A stretch of 64,000 bases of DNA from Guyanagaster necrorhizus. Taxonomy: Eukaryota > Basidiomycota > Agaricomycetes > Agaricales > Physalacriaceae. The notes below the pieces were generated by a model that saw only the letters and a program-made list of their open reading frames with translations, did no database searches and had not been told where the DNA came from. Every line of letters starts with the position of its first letter. Position 1 is the first letter of the stretch. Where the stretch lies: positions 1 through 64,000 of the forward strand of contig NW_025064888.1 in assembly GCF_019112545.1 (NCBI RefSeq), written 5' to 3'. The position numbers and the translations under genes were made by a program. Of this stretch, positions 9,772-22,933 are shown one piece after another.

Positions 9772-12620
9772 TTATTCTCCTTTCACACTGGCACCGCCAG
9801 CATCCAGTTTTTGTAGAACAGTACTCAGCTGCTTCTTTAATCCAGCAATCTCGTTCAGAAGCAACTCCTCGCTCGACTGCATGGCGCGTAGGGTTAGGTC
9901 GAATACTGGCTTCAAGAAAAGGCCTACCTGAGCGGTATTGGGAAAGGCCTTGATCAGTTCTTCGAAGGAGACCTTGCTTATCTTGCGGCCATTCTCCTCA
10001 GCATCTGCTTCTGGATCCCTGCTTTGAGAATAGTTCTCGTCACCTTCATTATCACTGCGTAGCCAATCCGTCACCCAGTGGCGTCCGCGAGTCGACTCGT
10101 ACAGAGCAATAAGTGTCAAAGGAAGAACAAAAACTACCCGCATCACAAATCTATTTAGCTAAAAGCTGGAGGTTTAAAAAAATCCCTGCCGGTAGAGTGA
10201 CAGGTGAACGCCAGCACATACCTTGGCGTAGTTTTTGTGGCTCAAACGAAACCCTGGAATGTACCTGAAATTTGTTCAATAAAAAAGGATGTCATAAACA
10301 AAACGAAACTGACTCGAAAGGCGTGACGAAAACGATTTCAATGAGATTGAAAGGTGCAGGATAGACATAGACATCAGGTGCCCTGATCATTCCCACCGTT
10401 TTACCCGCGAAGAAAGCCAAATATTGCGCTTCTGCATCATCCACGACCTATACCATTGATGCTCAGCACAATAAAAGCATCATCCATCCAGTCATACTCA
10501 CATTCTGATATGCCGATGAAAACAAGGAAATCAACACGTTGAGGAGAATTATTGCTGTCACGACATTCCAGCTAGACGAAAACAGTGATGAGGATAGATC
10601 AATAAACGATCTAAGCGTCGAACTTACAAATAGTACATCACAAGGCCGAGACTATGACAATATATTCAGCCAGGAAACGGAATATGACTGATATGATTTG
10701 GTACCTCGAGAAAATTTCGAAATTCGGAGACCTGCATTAATTTGTAAAGACCAGGATACCTGGGTAACGAAAAGCATACCCTAGAAGAGCTTGCACCAAC
10801 ACATTCACCACCGAAGATGGTGGGCTGGCTTGACCATCGGCCGCGTCCAAAGCCCACAAAGCCTGTGTAAAACCTAAAGCCATGATGGACAACAACTAGA
10901 TCATTGTTAGAAAATAGGGCATGTATATGAGCACAGAAAAACGATTTACAGCAAAAAATATGCTTGATTCCTGTAGCATTCGAGCGATACATATTTGCAT
11001 TGTGCCTATGTACCTGATCCGAAAATCAATGACGCGTGTCAGGAACTCAGATACAATTAAGTAGTACTTATAACCATCAAAGACAGTCAAAAGCTCTAAC
11101 GTCGCCGGTAACGTCAGCTGTACTCAGGTACGAAGTAGTACTTACTCATCCAAATGAACGGCGACACAAAACTAAGAACTTGAAAGCTCGCAGTCCTTAG
11201 GTTGATTTGCTGCTCAGCGCCTGTTACACGCATTGCAACGACCCGCAGAATGAATGCGGCAAGTATGAGCGAATCGGTAATAAGAGAAACCATATTCCAG
11301 AACGAAAATGCACGCCAGGTGACAAAGGTCAAGAGCTTCGTGAACTAAAGCCCCATTAAACCGCTGCCACAGGGCTATGTGAGTAGAAAAACGCATACCT
11401 TGTAAATATCTACAATAATAACACTTCAACCACCATCAGAATTCAGGAAAGCGCCATGACTGACCTTCTACAGCTATAGTTAGGGCTAACAAGTAAAAGA
11501 CAACTTCCCATCCATCCAAGTAGGCATTATTGAGAGGGTCCAGTCGTTCTGCTGGCTGTCGAACTGCATGAAAGGGTATATATCAGGTGATACTCGACGG
11601 CCCTTTGCTGTCCTCACCTGTCTGGCAGTAAACGAACAGAAGCACGAACCAGACAACGATACGGAGGACATTTTGATATCGCGGTACTGAAAGACGCGAT
11701 GGTTCTAGATGTCCCCAGAAAGTTCGAGGATGGGTTCCGGCGTATGGAACATCTGTGTCAGCTTCAGCATCATGTCAATCCCATAAGTATGGACATACAT
11801 TCAATCTCAAGATTTTCGTTATTTTTCTGAATTAGGTCTCCTTGCCAAAGCGCGTCAACGACTGTGGAGATCAGCTTCACCTTGTTGGGAACAGAAACGT
11901 ATTCACTCACCATCCTGTGCTTCCGTTGAGGACAAAAATATCGTGCTGCACATTCCGATTCAGTTGAAATATAGTCCAATGCAAGGAGGACAAACCAATG
12001 CGAATCAATGGCCATCTCAAGGGCACTCGCCATGTCACTCTCGTCTCCATCCAGCTGTCGATGTTTGAAGCGTGTCGACATAAATGCATTGATCTGATCT
12101 GGTGGAGACTGATGCACAATTTTCCTAGCAAGCACTTCACATGCGATAGCTGTCACATATGGCTCTAGTTTCCGATTTCTTTTATACTGACAACGACGCA
12201 CCTCTTCCGTAGTCCTCCCCATAATCAGCTGGGTTATGGTCCGCATCATACATAAATTCTGCTCGAGCTCTAAGTAAGCAGTATGGGAGCTGGTCACACG
12301 TTTTTAGCAACGAAACGCGTCTATAGGAAATATTTCACACACAGCTTCAACGAAGTCCCCCGCCGATTCACGGTACGCAGCAATAACTTGGGGTGTGATA
12401 ATCCGGCTAGTAGGTTCACTAAGACTGTTCGGAGAAACTTCGACCGGTAATAGCGTCAGCGTCAGCGCACGTAGACGTTTCACTAATTCTGTCACAAGGA
12501 TTGAGAAACGGGGTCAAAGATGGTTGAAACGAAAACACGGTGATGCTGACTGGTCAATGTATCCGGAGAAGGGACATATTTGACAGAGAGAAGAGACGTG
12601 TCCTCGCTATCGTCGCTCAT
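9772..12620 (-). CDS. YVC1: Yvc1-like TRP calcium channel
   Basis: A many-exon minus-strand gene. Exon 1 (12620 to about 12546) reads MSDDSEDTSLLSVKYVPSPD, followed by a 50-nt intron. The cytosolic N-terminal domain includes RLRALTLTLLPVEV, SRIITPQVI, ITQLIMGRTTEE and a helical block ending DLIQKNNENLEIE. Several hydrophobic exons between 11700 and 10600 fit transmembrane segments. A pore-side block at about 10500-10570 reads NVVTAIILLNVLISLFSSAYQN, then DDAEAQYLAFF and YVYPAPFNLIEI, which are conserved in fungal vacuolar TRP channels. The last exon (10146-9772) has a final membrane segment and a cytosolic tail with the probable coiled coil EIAGLKKQLSTVLQKL. Family members release Ca2+ from the vacuole under osmotic stress. 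Exact exon borders in the membrane region were not all resolved. It is divergent with NOB1. Confidence 0.85.
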
Positions 12621-12751
12621 GGTCAAGGAAGGAATTTCGGGACGGCTACAATGAGACTTAGATAACATCAGATGTTACCGTGACCATGATAAGATGGCCT
12701 GATAAAGATAAAATGTTTTTTTTTTCTATCTTTCATTCGCGCTCCCTTCAA
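12621..12751. promoter_or_regulatory. short divergent YVC1/NOB1 promoter region
   Basis: Only 131 bases separate the opposing ATGs, including a run of nine T at 12718-12726 that may exclude nucleosomes. If the NOB1-side ATG at 12680 were used the spacer would shrink to 59 bases. Confidence 0.5.
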
Positions 12752-14286
12752 ATGGCAAACAACAAGCCCAAGTGCAAAAATCTAGTCCTCGACGCCGGCC
12801 CCTTACTATCTCTGTCACCTCTGCGGGGTTTGGCTGAAACCTATGTCACAGTACCTCAGATAATAGAAGAGTTGAGGGACAAAAACGCCCGTGAACATTT
12901 GGAACGACTGGGATTGAATTATGGGGTGAAAATAGAGGTGAAAAATCCCAGTGCGACAAGCCTTGCTACAGGTGTGTGGTATGTGAAATTTTATCTGAGC
13001 GTGACGTGAACCTTTGCAGTGATACAGTGGGCCAAAAAGACAGGAGATTACTCAGTTTTGTCCCGTCCTGATCTTTGCGTCTTGGCCCTTACCCACACAC
13101 TGCATGAACAAGGAGAGTTGGAGAATGTCAACCAGGCAACAGAAGTTGTGAAGGGCACCGTCGAGGCGAGTGCGTCTCTTAATATGGCGTTTACCATACT
13201 AATTTACTGATAATAGAATAATGAACCTACGGATGCTCCTGCCGACGATAATGGCTCCAGAGATCCTTCTGATGCTTTCGAACCACCTCCCTCTGACACA
13301 GAGTCCGAATCACAAGCTGACGAACAATCAGAGAGCAACGACGTACAGAACCTGGGACCGCTCGACGTTGAGTTACAACCGATATCGACATCTAATCCCG
13401 CACGGCAGCATTCACCATCAGAAGAATCCAAAGGCGTCCGAAGTACACCTTTGTACGACGATCCATCCGATGAAGGCGACGGCGAAGGCGAATGGATTAC
13501 TCCCGCAAATGTCGCTATTCACAAGTCTCGGGCTCTTGATCTTCTCCCAAGTTCTGATTCCTCTCGTCGGAAGGGCAAAGGCAAGGCCAACGAAGTGATT
13601 CCTGTTGGTTGCATGACGGCTGATTTTGCAATGCAAAATGTTCTGCTGCAAATGGGCTTGAATCTTGTAGGCACCGAGGGAAGGAGGATACAGAAGGTGA
13701 AGAGCTGGGTATTGCGATGTCATGCATGCTTCAAGTAGGTCAGATATTTTGTTCGTATGTCATTGAAACTGAAGAAGTGTACAGAATATGCAAGGATTCA
13801 TCAAAGAAATTCTGCCCCACATGTGGCAATCCCTCCTTGCTACGCGCGTCTGTTACGATATCTGATCCTGGCGCATCTCCTGATACACCAGCAATGCAAG
13901 TACACCTCAAACCCAACTTCCAATATAGGATTCGAGGAACAAAGTACTCGATACCTGCGCCCAAGGCTGGATCCGCCAAGACTGGTCCTGGTGAAGGTCT
14001 GATTCTTCGAGAAGATCAAGCAGAGTACATGAGAGCTAAGAAGCGGGCTGATGGGAAACGCGAGCGTGAGGAGGCGAAGATGATGAAAGGCTTGCTTGCG
14101 AGAGGTGCCCGCGGGGACACGGGGGTAGCTGTGGGCAGCTGGATGGATCCGGATTGGATTCCCGAGATCATGAGTGCTGGAACTGGAGGTAAGGGAAGGA
14201 TCATGCGAAGCGCAGGCATGGACGGAGACATGCCCATCATTGGGTATGGTAAAAAAAATCCCAACGAGCGTAAGAGGCGGAAGTAG
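12752..14286 (+). CDS. NOB1: 20S pre-rRNA D-site endonuclease Nob1
   Basis: Four exons: 12752-12971, 13020-13165, 13217-13734, 13785-14286. They sum to 1,386 nt, or 461 residues. The PIN domain is N-terminal, with the acidic motif NLVLDAGPLL at residues 9-18 and further acidic positions in YVTVPQIIEELRD and RPDLCVLALTH. An acidic low-complexity linker follows, then the zinc ribbon with CHACF and CPTCG, a YRIRGTKYSIP segment and a basic tail KKNPNERKRRK. Nob1 cleaves 20S pre-rRNA to mature 18S in cytoplasmic pre-40S particles. The second intron fits the reading frame only with a GC donor at 13166 (or a weak GT at 13160); the consensus-looking GT at 13170 would shift frame. An ATG at 12680 would add 24 residues and is less likely. 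Confidence 0.93.
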
Positions 14287-14345
14287 ATATCACCCGCGTC
14301 GTTCAAGTCATGGGGATTGTAATTACAGCCGCATTACATTACAGT

Positions 14346-15046
14346 CTATGCACCTAAACTTCTGTTCATGAAACGCCTCTTCTGGAAGGACATCCACCAC
14401 TTGCTTGGCTTGCCCGTGCCGTCTGCGTATAGTATTGCGACCAGACGAGCTGCCAATTCTTGGCGGACTTGTGTCAGATACTGTCGTAGATAATCTAACG
14501 AAAGAATCCAGTCAAGTCCTGTTAACAAAACATATGACTCACCTGCATCCACCCTACTCGCTGGCGCAGCATAATGAGCATTCAAAGCAAAGTTGGCATC
14601 TCCAGGGATCGGAAAATTATCCACTGAAAGGGTATTAAGCTGCTTCGAGGCCTCAATCTGTGTCGGTGGTGTCCGTGCACTCCCGATTTTGGCCAGACAG
14701 TCAGAGACATAAAGAATGAGAACAATCAGGGTGCGGTCCGCGGGGCCTTTGATCTCAAAGTTACGGAAAAGAGAGTTGGCGCGGAATAGGTCGAGGGTTT
14801 CATCAACAATATCTGGTTGCTCTAGGTCGGCTGAGAACAACGAAGTCATCAGTGAAATGAGCGGGCGTAGCAGATGTCGTATCGCGCACCTATTTGTGCA
14901 GGCCCACGAACCTTGGTTTTGATTGGCAAGACCGCCATGTTACCGACCTGACGGATATCTGGGTCTTCATTGAACGACGAGTGGTAAGCCTAGAGTCTCG
15001 TCAGAATGGCGAAAAGGGAGCAGGACAGCTGACTTCGTACCGGCAT
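14346..15046 (-). CDS. ARC18: Arp2/3 complex subunit 3 (ARPC3, p21)
   Basis: Four exons: 15046-15041, 14989-14890, 14830-14543, 14494-14346. They sum to 543 nt, or 180 residues, close to the family length. The first exon is only ATGCCG; the next begins AYHSSFNEDPDIRQVGNMAVLPIKTK, continued by VRGPAQI, FRANSLFRNFEIKGPADRTL and the C-terminal KPSKWWMSFQKRRFMNRSL. All are strong ARPC3 signatures. ARPC3 is a structural subunit of the Arp2/3 complex that nucleates branched actin at endocytic sites and tips. The third intron could be mistaken for coding because it carries an open frame, but removing it restores family sequence (DYLRQYLTQVRQE). It is divergent with LEU2, with 177 bases between the ATGs. 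Confidence 0.95.
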
Positions 15047-15223
15047 CGATGATTGAATGTTCTGGTCCAAGCTGTTGCTTGGCTCCGCTTGCCACCACCC
15101 TTGCTCATCTTATCACTAATCTTATCTAGTACTTTTCCTTCGGCCGACACCATCGGAGCATTTCGGACATTGAGTCTTGGGACAGGAAGAATTTGCTGCT
15201 TTCTCACAAACTACATCCTCGCA
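15047..15223. promoter_or_regulatory. divergent ARPC3/LEU2 promoter region
   Basis: The 177 bases between opposing start codons must contain both promoters. A pyrimidine-rich tract (about 15085-15135) precedes the LEU2 start. No regulator site was identified with confidence. Confidence 0.45.
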
Positions 15224-16579
<1,356 letters not shown>

Positions 16580-17063
16580 AGTAAGTGTTAAGAGAGAAAC
16601 TCTGTATGCATTAGACGACTTTGGAGAGGTAGCTGGGTCCTTGACACAGCGACCGTTCTTCAAAGGTGATACCTGAACTTTGCAAAGCTGAATGTTCCAG
16701 AATCAGTTGACCTTTGGTTACACTGTTAGAGGCCAGTCTAAGTAAGCTGTGGCGGGATTCGGTACTTCGCTCCTTGCAAGAATCCACGGTTATGCGAAAC
16801 ATTCCTGACGGTTTGCAGGCCCTGGTGAACACGCTGCCAATGCAGGAAAAAATGTAAATCGGCTGCTAATCCAATGAAATTTCATGTGCGATTCATCTGA
16901 ATGTGGCGAATGTCAAGGGGAGTAACGAGATAAAGTAGGAAGCCTGTATCTGCCTTGGATTGGCAAAGCAGATCAACTAGTACTCGAATGACATATCGGC
17001 TATCATACCGGCATCCAACTACAGTAACCGGCAGGTGTGATCATCTTTATCTTGCTTACGACC
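16580..17063. other. intergenic, no gene recognised
   Basis: LEU2 terminator side and M28 peptidase promoter side. A 73-codon minus-strand frame at 16611-16832 has no support. Confidence 0.5.
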
Positions 17064-20000
17064 ATGGATTCCGAAAAACGGGCCCCTTTTCATGTCCCGT
17101 TTGCTGACCTGGGAGAACTACAGCAGGAGGACAGACAACATCGCACTTATCGTCTTCGACTGGTTCTCTTTCTGACACTTTTTTTCGCCGCGTTCATCTA
17201 TCTGTGCCGCAATTCGCAACCAGTGTTCGAGGCAGAGATAAGGCTCGAGGACCTAGGTCGCTCCAGCATCAAACAGAGTAGCTTTCCCATCACAGAGAGT
17301 AGCTCTTCCATTGAGGAGTGCGAATCCCTGTTTCTGTATGTGTCACTACACTGTAATCATTGCAATGTCCACCAATCCTTCATCAGGTCATTTCCAGATG
17401 GGAAGCGCGCAGAAGAGACGTCAAAGTTGTATTCCAAGCATCCTCATCTTGCTGGATCGATTGACGATTTTGAAGATGCCAAATCTATTCTCAAGCTCTT
17501 CCAGTCAGAATTTGGCATCCCTGAAACACGCAAGGAACCCATCTTTCCTGCCGGTTCAAAGGCGTCCCGATGGTCTACCCTTAGTCTAACTTCGCACTTG
17601 GGCAGCAGCAAACCATCAGCGTGGATTGACGTGTACTATCCTGTTCTGAACACCCCGTTAGACCGAAGTTTGGATATTCTTGGAGAGGACGCTCGTTCAG
17701 TATGGAGTGCCGATCTCACGGAGGACGGTGACCCTTTGGACAAGGATGCAGCCAAGTACAGGGACTCTGTCCCAGCATGGCACGGATTAAGCGCCGACGG
17801 AGAAGCTGCAGGACAAGTAAGAAAACGTTACAAACTCGGGCTGTTGTGTCTCATAATTCATGATTCCAGCTTGTTTACGTCAACTATGGAACAAAAGAGG
17901 TTAGTCCGTTTCTTATGATCTCACAAGGTAGCGCCGGATCCGCAGAGCGATTCTCAGGATTGCCGAACACGATGCTACCGCGATCACCGTGCAGCAATCC
18001 AATAGCATCTATCATTTCCAGATGCATAGTGGTTTTCTCTTACTAAGATTAACTTTTTCAGGATTATGATGAACTGGTGGCGGCTGGTGTCGACTTCACG
18101 GGGAAAATCATTATAGCTCGTTATGGTAAGGTGTATCGAGGTCTGAAGGTACGTAGTTACGACGCGACGGTTCAAAATAAGTTCATTTTCGGCTAGATTG
18201 AACTAGGGGAAGCGCTTGGTGCGGTCGGCGCTCTCATCTACTCAGACCCTCGCGATGACGGCTTTGTGACCGTCGAGAATGGGTACGCTCCATACCCCAG
18301 CGGCCCGGCCAGAAACCCGTCTTCAGTTCAGCGCGGCAGCGTCATGTACCTTCCACTGTATCCCGGAGACCCCACCACCCTTGGATATCCAGCTTATGAA
18401 GGAGTGGAGCGAACAAATGCAACGAATATCCCGAAGATCCCTAGCTTGCCTATCTCTTGGCACAATGCGCAGAGATTACTCGAAGAAATTGACGACGGCG
18501 TGAACCCGAGACTCACTGGAAAGCTCAGTTCCTCTACGATCAAGTTGGTTAACCACGGTGAGTCGGATGTATCCAGTTCCTTTATTTTTCTCTGATGCGC
18601 GGGTCAATAGTTGATACGAAGGTTACCCCGATATGGAACGCCATGGCTGCAATTCCTGGTCACATAAGGGATGAAGTTGTTTTAGTTGCTTGCCATCGCG
18701 ATGGTAAAGTCATTTAAGTCTCAAAAGAATATGTCTGACGATTTGACCCAGCATGGGTGCTCGGAGCTGCTGATCCTGTCAGTGGGACCGTTGCTCTCAC
18801 TGAGGTAATTCGTGGGTACGGCGAGTTGCTTCGTAACGGATGGAAACCACTGCGCACAGGTATGATACGAGCCCTTTGCTCTGTGGCTTCGTTCTAACAT
18901 TGTTGGTCAGTCGTATTTGCCAGTTGGGACGCAGAAGAGGTCCGTTGACCTCGGCGTACTCACTTTGTCTTCCAAATCACTCATTTCCTTTTTTTTTACA
19001 GTACGGTCTTATTGGAAGTGTTGAATATGGCGAGGACTTCTCATCTTGGATTGCCAAGCACGTTGTTGCTTATATCAATGTTGACGTCTCCTCGTCTGGA
19101 TCCAGCTGGAATGTAGCAGGGTCACCTGCTCTAGCTCCTTTGATCAAGCGAACGGCTTTGGACATCCCCCACCCTACTATACCTGGAAAGACATTGTGGG
19201 ACGCTCGAAATGACGAAGGACCCTTCCGCGAAGACAAGTTGTCTGTCAACATGACTGCTGACGTTAATGTTCTTATGGACTATGAGGCAAATAAAAAGGC
19301 CAAGGATGAGCTGACGACAGGAGTTCTACCTTTGGGAAGCGGCAGTGACTACACTGTTTTCTTACAGAGATTAGGCGTGAGTAATCCTTAGACGGAACTT
19401 CGTTCCATACGCTGATATTATTGCAGGTCTCAAGCACCGATCAAGGATTTGGCGGCACGCCTTACGATGCACCATACCACTATCACTCCATCTATGACAG
19501 TATTCAATGGCAGCAAGTGTATGCGGACCCTGGATTTCATCGACATGCATGTTTTTGCTTGCTGACACTCAAGGCTTGCGACTAATTCAGCTATTGGTTA
19601 TAGATTGCAGTGGCCAAGCATCTTGGTCTGATGGCTCTTCGTCTCATTGATTCAATCATAATCCCCTTGAATACTACTCAGTATGCTCTCGAGTTGGACC
19701 AGTACCTGGACAAGTAAGCTGCTTCATTTTCCGAACGACCTGTTCGAAACTGATATTTTTATAGCGTTGAAAGGCTGGCTGTGCAAGAGGCTTCTTCGAC
19801 AATCGACTTTGGAATCCTCCGACTTGCTATCAGTAAATTGCAAGAAGCAAGCAAGGCATTGGACGAAGAAAAGGAAGATGCAGAGAAGGCAAGTAAAAAG
19901 GATATGATCTCGATGCTAATTTTATACTCATCATGTCTCGCAACTAGACATTTAAAGACCTCCTTGGACAGTTCCCTTCATTGCCACCGCCTGGGCATGC

Positions 20001-20547
20001 CATCTGCCGTCGCCGAAGTCCATCGTACATACGGATTACCAATTGGGTCAAAGGCGTATTTGGTGTTTCTCCGTTTCCCCTTGAATCAGCGGTACAGCAA
20101 TCTACCATCACAGCCGGCATTCCTAAGATTCCTCCCATTATCGAGTTCTTGAAAGCCCAGAGACGCATCAGCAAAGCTAATAAGAAGCTCATCTCCTTCG
20201 AACGAGGTTTCATCTCAGAAGGCGGAATCAAAGGTCGAGAGTGGTTCAAGCATCTAGGCGTTGCTCCTGGCAGATACCTCGGCACGTCTTTTTTTTTGCT
20301 AGAAGAAATCATTCTAAAATAATCATCAGGCTATGGTGCAACGACATTACCGGCCTTGACTGAAGCCCTCTCTCTTGACAAGAATGTCACTTTAGCACAA
20401 GAGGAGACATACCGACTAGCATCGCTTCTGGACAAATTGGCAGATAATATTATGCCTTCCCGCCATTCCAGGACCACTATCATGAACAACAAGCCTGCCA
20501 TGAGTGCAACAAAGGCATCTCTTGACTCCATCACATTTTCAACCTAG
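17064..20547 (+). CDS. M28 glutamate carboxypeptidase II-like membrane peptidase
   Basis: A many-exon gene encoding roughly 880 residues. An N-terminal cytosolic tail is followed by one membrane segment at about residues 34-50 (LRLVLFLTLFFAAFIYLC). A protease-associated (PA) domain reads GKIIIARYGKVYRGLK and GALIYSDPRDDGF. The M28 core carries all zinc-ligand motifs: CHRDAW (His and Asp), WDAEEYG (catalytic Glu and ligand Glu), YINVDVS (Asp) and YHYHSIYDS (His). A helical transferrin-receptor-like dimerisation domain ends the protein. One exon of 30 nt (YVNYGTKE region, about 17870-17899) lies between two introns. The family includes human GCPII and fungal vacuolar or surface carboxypeptidases. 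The substrate cannot be told from sequence. Confidence 0.92.
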
Positions 20548-21195
20548 AATGCTACAATCCCCGGAACGACACATGTGCATTTAGTTGTAATCATTACATC
20601 CATGTGGCCAAAATAAACCCAAGCCTGCAACCGACGCATTTTTTTTAATGCATCATGTAACTGATAAGAAGACTGATTGCTCTTCCCAGGACGACGAAAT
20701 GAACTCAAGGCAACATGTTAGATCACATATGGGCAGGTTTACGAAGATACTTAGACCTGTGACTGGTCCCTTACAATTTTTGAGTGTCGATATAAGCTTC
20801 CTTGCTCTTGTAGAGAAGGTCACAGATCTAGATGATGGGTAAACTCCTACTCGGCCAAATTGCCCTAGCAGTGTACCAGATTTTTCATTCCAGCCACGGT
20901 CTGCCAAGCAAGTGCAAGTGATAATACAGTGTATCAACCATATCGAGACATTGAGGAACGGGCCATGTAGTCGCTTGGTTGATCCGCACCATTTAGTACA
21001 TGTCGGAAAGAGGAGGCAGTCAGATTCCATCTCCTCAGAAATATTCATTGACCCCTAACCCTAACCTATTCTTCGGATACTGTAGACTCGATGTGAGTTC
21101 CGTCGGGAATTCAAGATCTCGTCATCCTAAGCATGGGACCTCTGTAGAATAAAGAGGCCGGGTCCTTATCGTCGTGGTCTTCCTTTCCGCACTCT
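20548..21195. other. intergenic with telomere-like motif
   Basis: No gene recognised. A 131-codon minus-strand frame (20653-21048) has no family features. A telomere-like motif lies at 21053-21066, listed separately. The last part holds the promoter of the M24 peptidase. Confidence 0.5.
21053..21066. promoter_or_regulatory. double telobox-like CCCTAACCCTAACC
   Basis: Two and a third units of the TTAGGG-type telomere repeat, 130 bases before the M24 peptidase start. Single or double teloboxes are known promoter elements bound by Myb-type telobox factors in fungi and plants. Here it could equally be chance. Confidence 0.4.
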
Positions 21196-22758
21196 ATGTT
21201 TCTCAGAGCCACTGTGAGATTGTTAATAGTCTTCTCCTTCCTCGTGATCGTTCGTGGACAGCTTCATCCCCAAGCTCCAGCAGAATACAAGCGACTTCCT
21301 TCGTTACGCGAGCAAGCTGGAATTCTCAACCGTTGGACATCCGAGCGTATAACTCGCATTCCTTTACTCTTGCAAAAATATGGCATCGATGCTTGGCTGG
21401 TCAGTATTCCCGCCCAAATTTCGCAAGCAGCAGCTTCATCTGTTGATGGTAGATGTGTCAACGAGAACACGCAGAAGATACTATTTGGTGGTCGATTAAG
21501 AATGCAACTGCTTATGACGTTCACAGGAGGACGGTTGTCCTGTTCCATACCAATACTTCATCCTTACAAGGCCAGCCAAACCCTCTCGTGTGGGTCGACA
21601 ATACTGGTCAGGTCTGGACGGACTTGCGTAAACAACTAACGTCCTATGACCCCAAAAGTATTGCATTAAACGTGGATCAGAATATCGCGTTTAGCGGTGG
21701 TATGCATGTAGGAGAAATGCGCGCCCTCGAAGAAGAATTAGGGCCGAAATGGATGTCACGAACAGTAAACGTTCCAATGCTTGCGATCGAGTACGTCTCC
21801 GATAAGGTATCGGGCCAAATTCAATATTACCGAGATATGCAAGAGGTTGTATGGGCTATGCTTGAAGAGGGTTTTTCCCATAAGATAGTTGATCCAGGAG
21901 TCACGACGACAACTGTATGTAATAAGGACTGGCAACAAGACGTTTTTGATCAATCTTCAACAGGACCTCGAATGGTGGTTCAGAGAAAAGATGCTAACCT
22001 TGAATGTAACAACTTGGAACCATCCTCGAATATTCATCACAACGCCCGCTTCAATGCCAGGATGGGAAGGGTCCGATGACATCATTCAAGAAGGGGACCT
22101 ACTGCATATCGACATGGGTATAACTGCTTTGAGAATGAACACCGATACCCAGCACCTTGCCTATGTCCTCCGCACCGACAAAGGTGAGACCGATGCTCCC
22201 GAGGGTCTAAAAGCCGGCCTGAAGAAAGGAAACCGAATGCAAGACATCGTCCTTGAAAATATGAAAGCGGATTTAACAGGCAATGAGGTTCTCCGAAAGT
22301 GTCTTGAGCAAATGAAGCTTGAGGCTATCGAAGGACAGATATATTCTCATCCTATCGGCGACTGGGGCCACGACGCAGGGGCGGTCATAGGTGAGCATTG
22401 CTATCGTACGGCCTATGCTAAGCAGGATACAATCAATTCCATTATAGGTTTTACCAATCTCCCAGAACACGTACCTGTCCTGGGGGAGCTGCCTCTCCTT
22501 CCAAACACATATTATAGTATTGAACTCTTCGCCATCCATTTCGTTCCAGAACGGAACGAGACGTTGAGATTCCTTCTTGAAGAGAATGCCTATTGGAAAG
22601 CGGAGACTGAGACATGGGAGTTCGTTCGAGGTACGTTTTACATTGAAAATTTTTTAGAAAGCATATCGATTGAGGGTTGCGTGATAGGTCGTCAAGAAAG
22701 ATTCCATCTCATCGACCAAAGGAAACGAGAATCGACGATGGTCTTCAATGTTCAATAA
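21196..22758 (+). CDS. secreted M24 (Xaa-Pro aminopeptidase/creatinase-fold) peptidase
   Basis: Five exons: 21196-21399, 21453-21914, 21964-22390, 22448-22630, 22688-22758. They sum to 1,347 nt, or 448 residues. A clear signal peptide (ATVRLLIVFSFLVIVRG, cleavage near residue 21) precedes a creatinase-type N-domain (IDAWLMCQREHAEDTIWW). The pita-bread domain carries metal-ligand motifs HIDMG and NTDTQH (Asp residues), the GHDAGAVIG His region, SIELFA (Glu) and RQERFHLI (last Glu). The enzyme is probably exported. Whether it cleaves Xaa-Pro bonds or another substrate is not decided by the sequence. Confidence 0.88.
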
Positions 22759-22933
22759 TGTACTGAAAGTGACCACTAAGGGAACTTGATGATGATCATT
22801 TGTACAATCTACGAGAATCCATTAATGAGTAAACCGAAAAAGGTGAAAAACAACATGGCATAAAGTAGAGGCATAGAAATAGGATATCGATTATGTGACT
22901 GTTCTTCCGTACATGGCAAAAAATAGTTCGACA

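Noticed and set aside
20653..21048. Minus-strand 131-codon frame with Cys and His
   Set aside because: No domain, no splice partner, and spans an AT-rich intergenic stretch.
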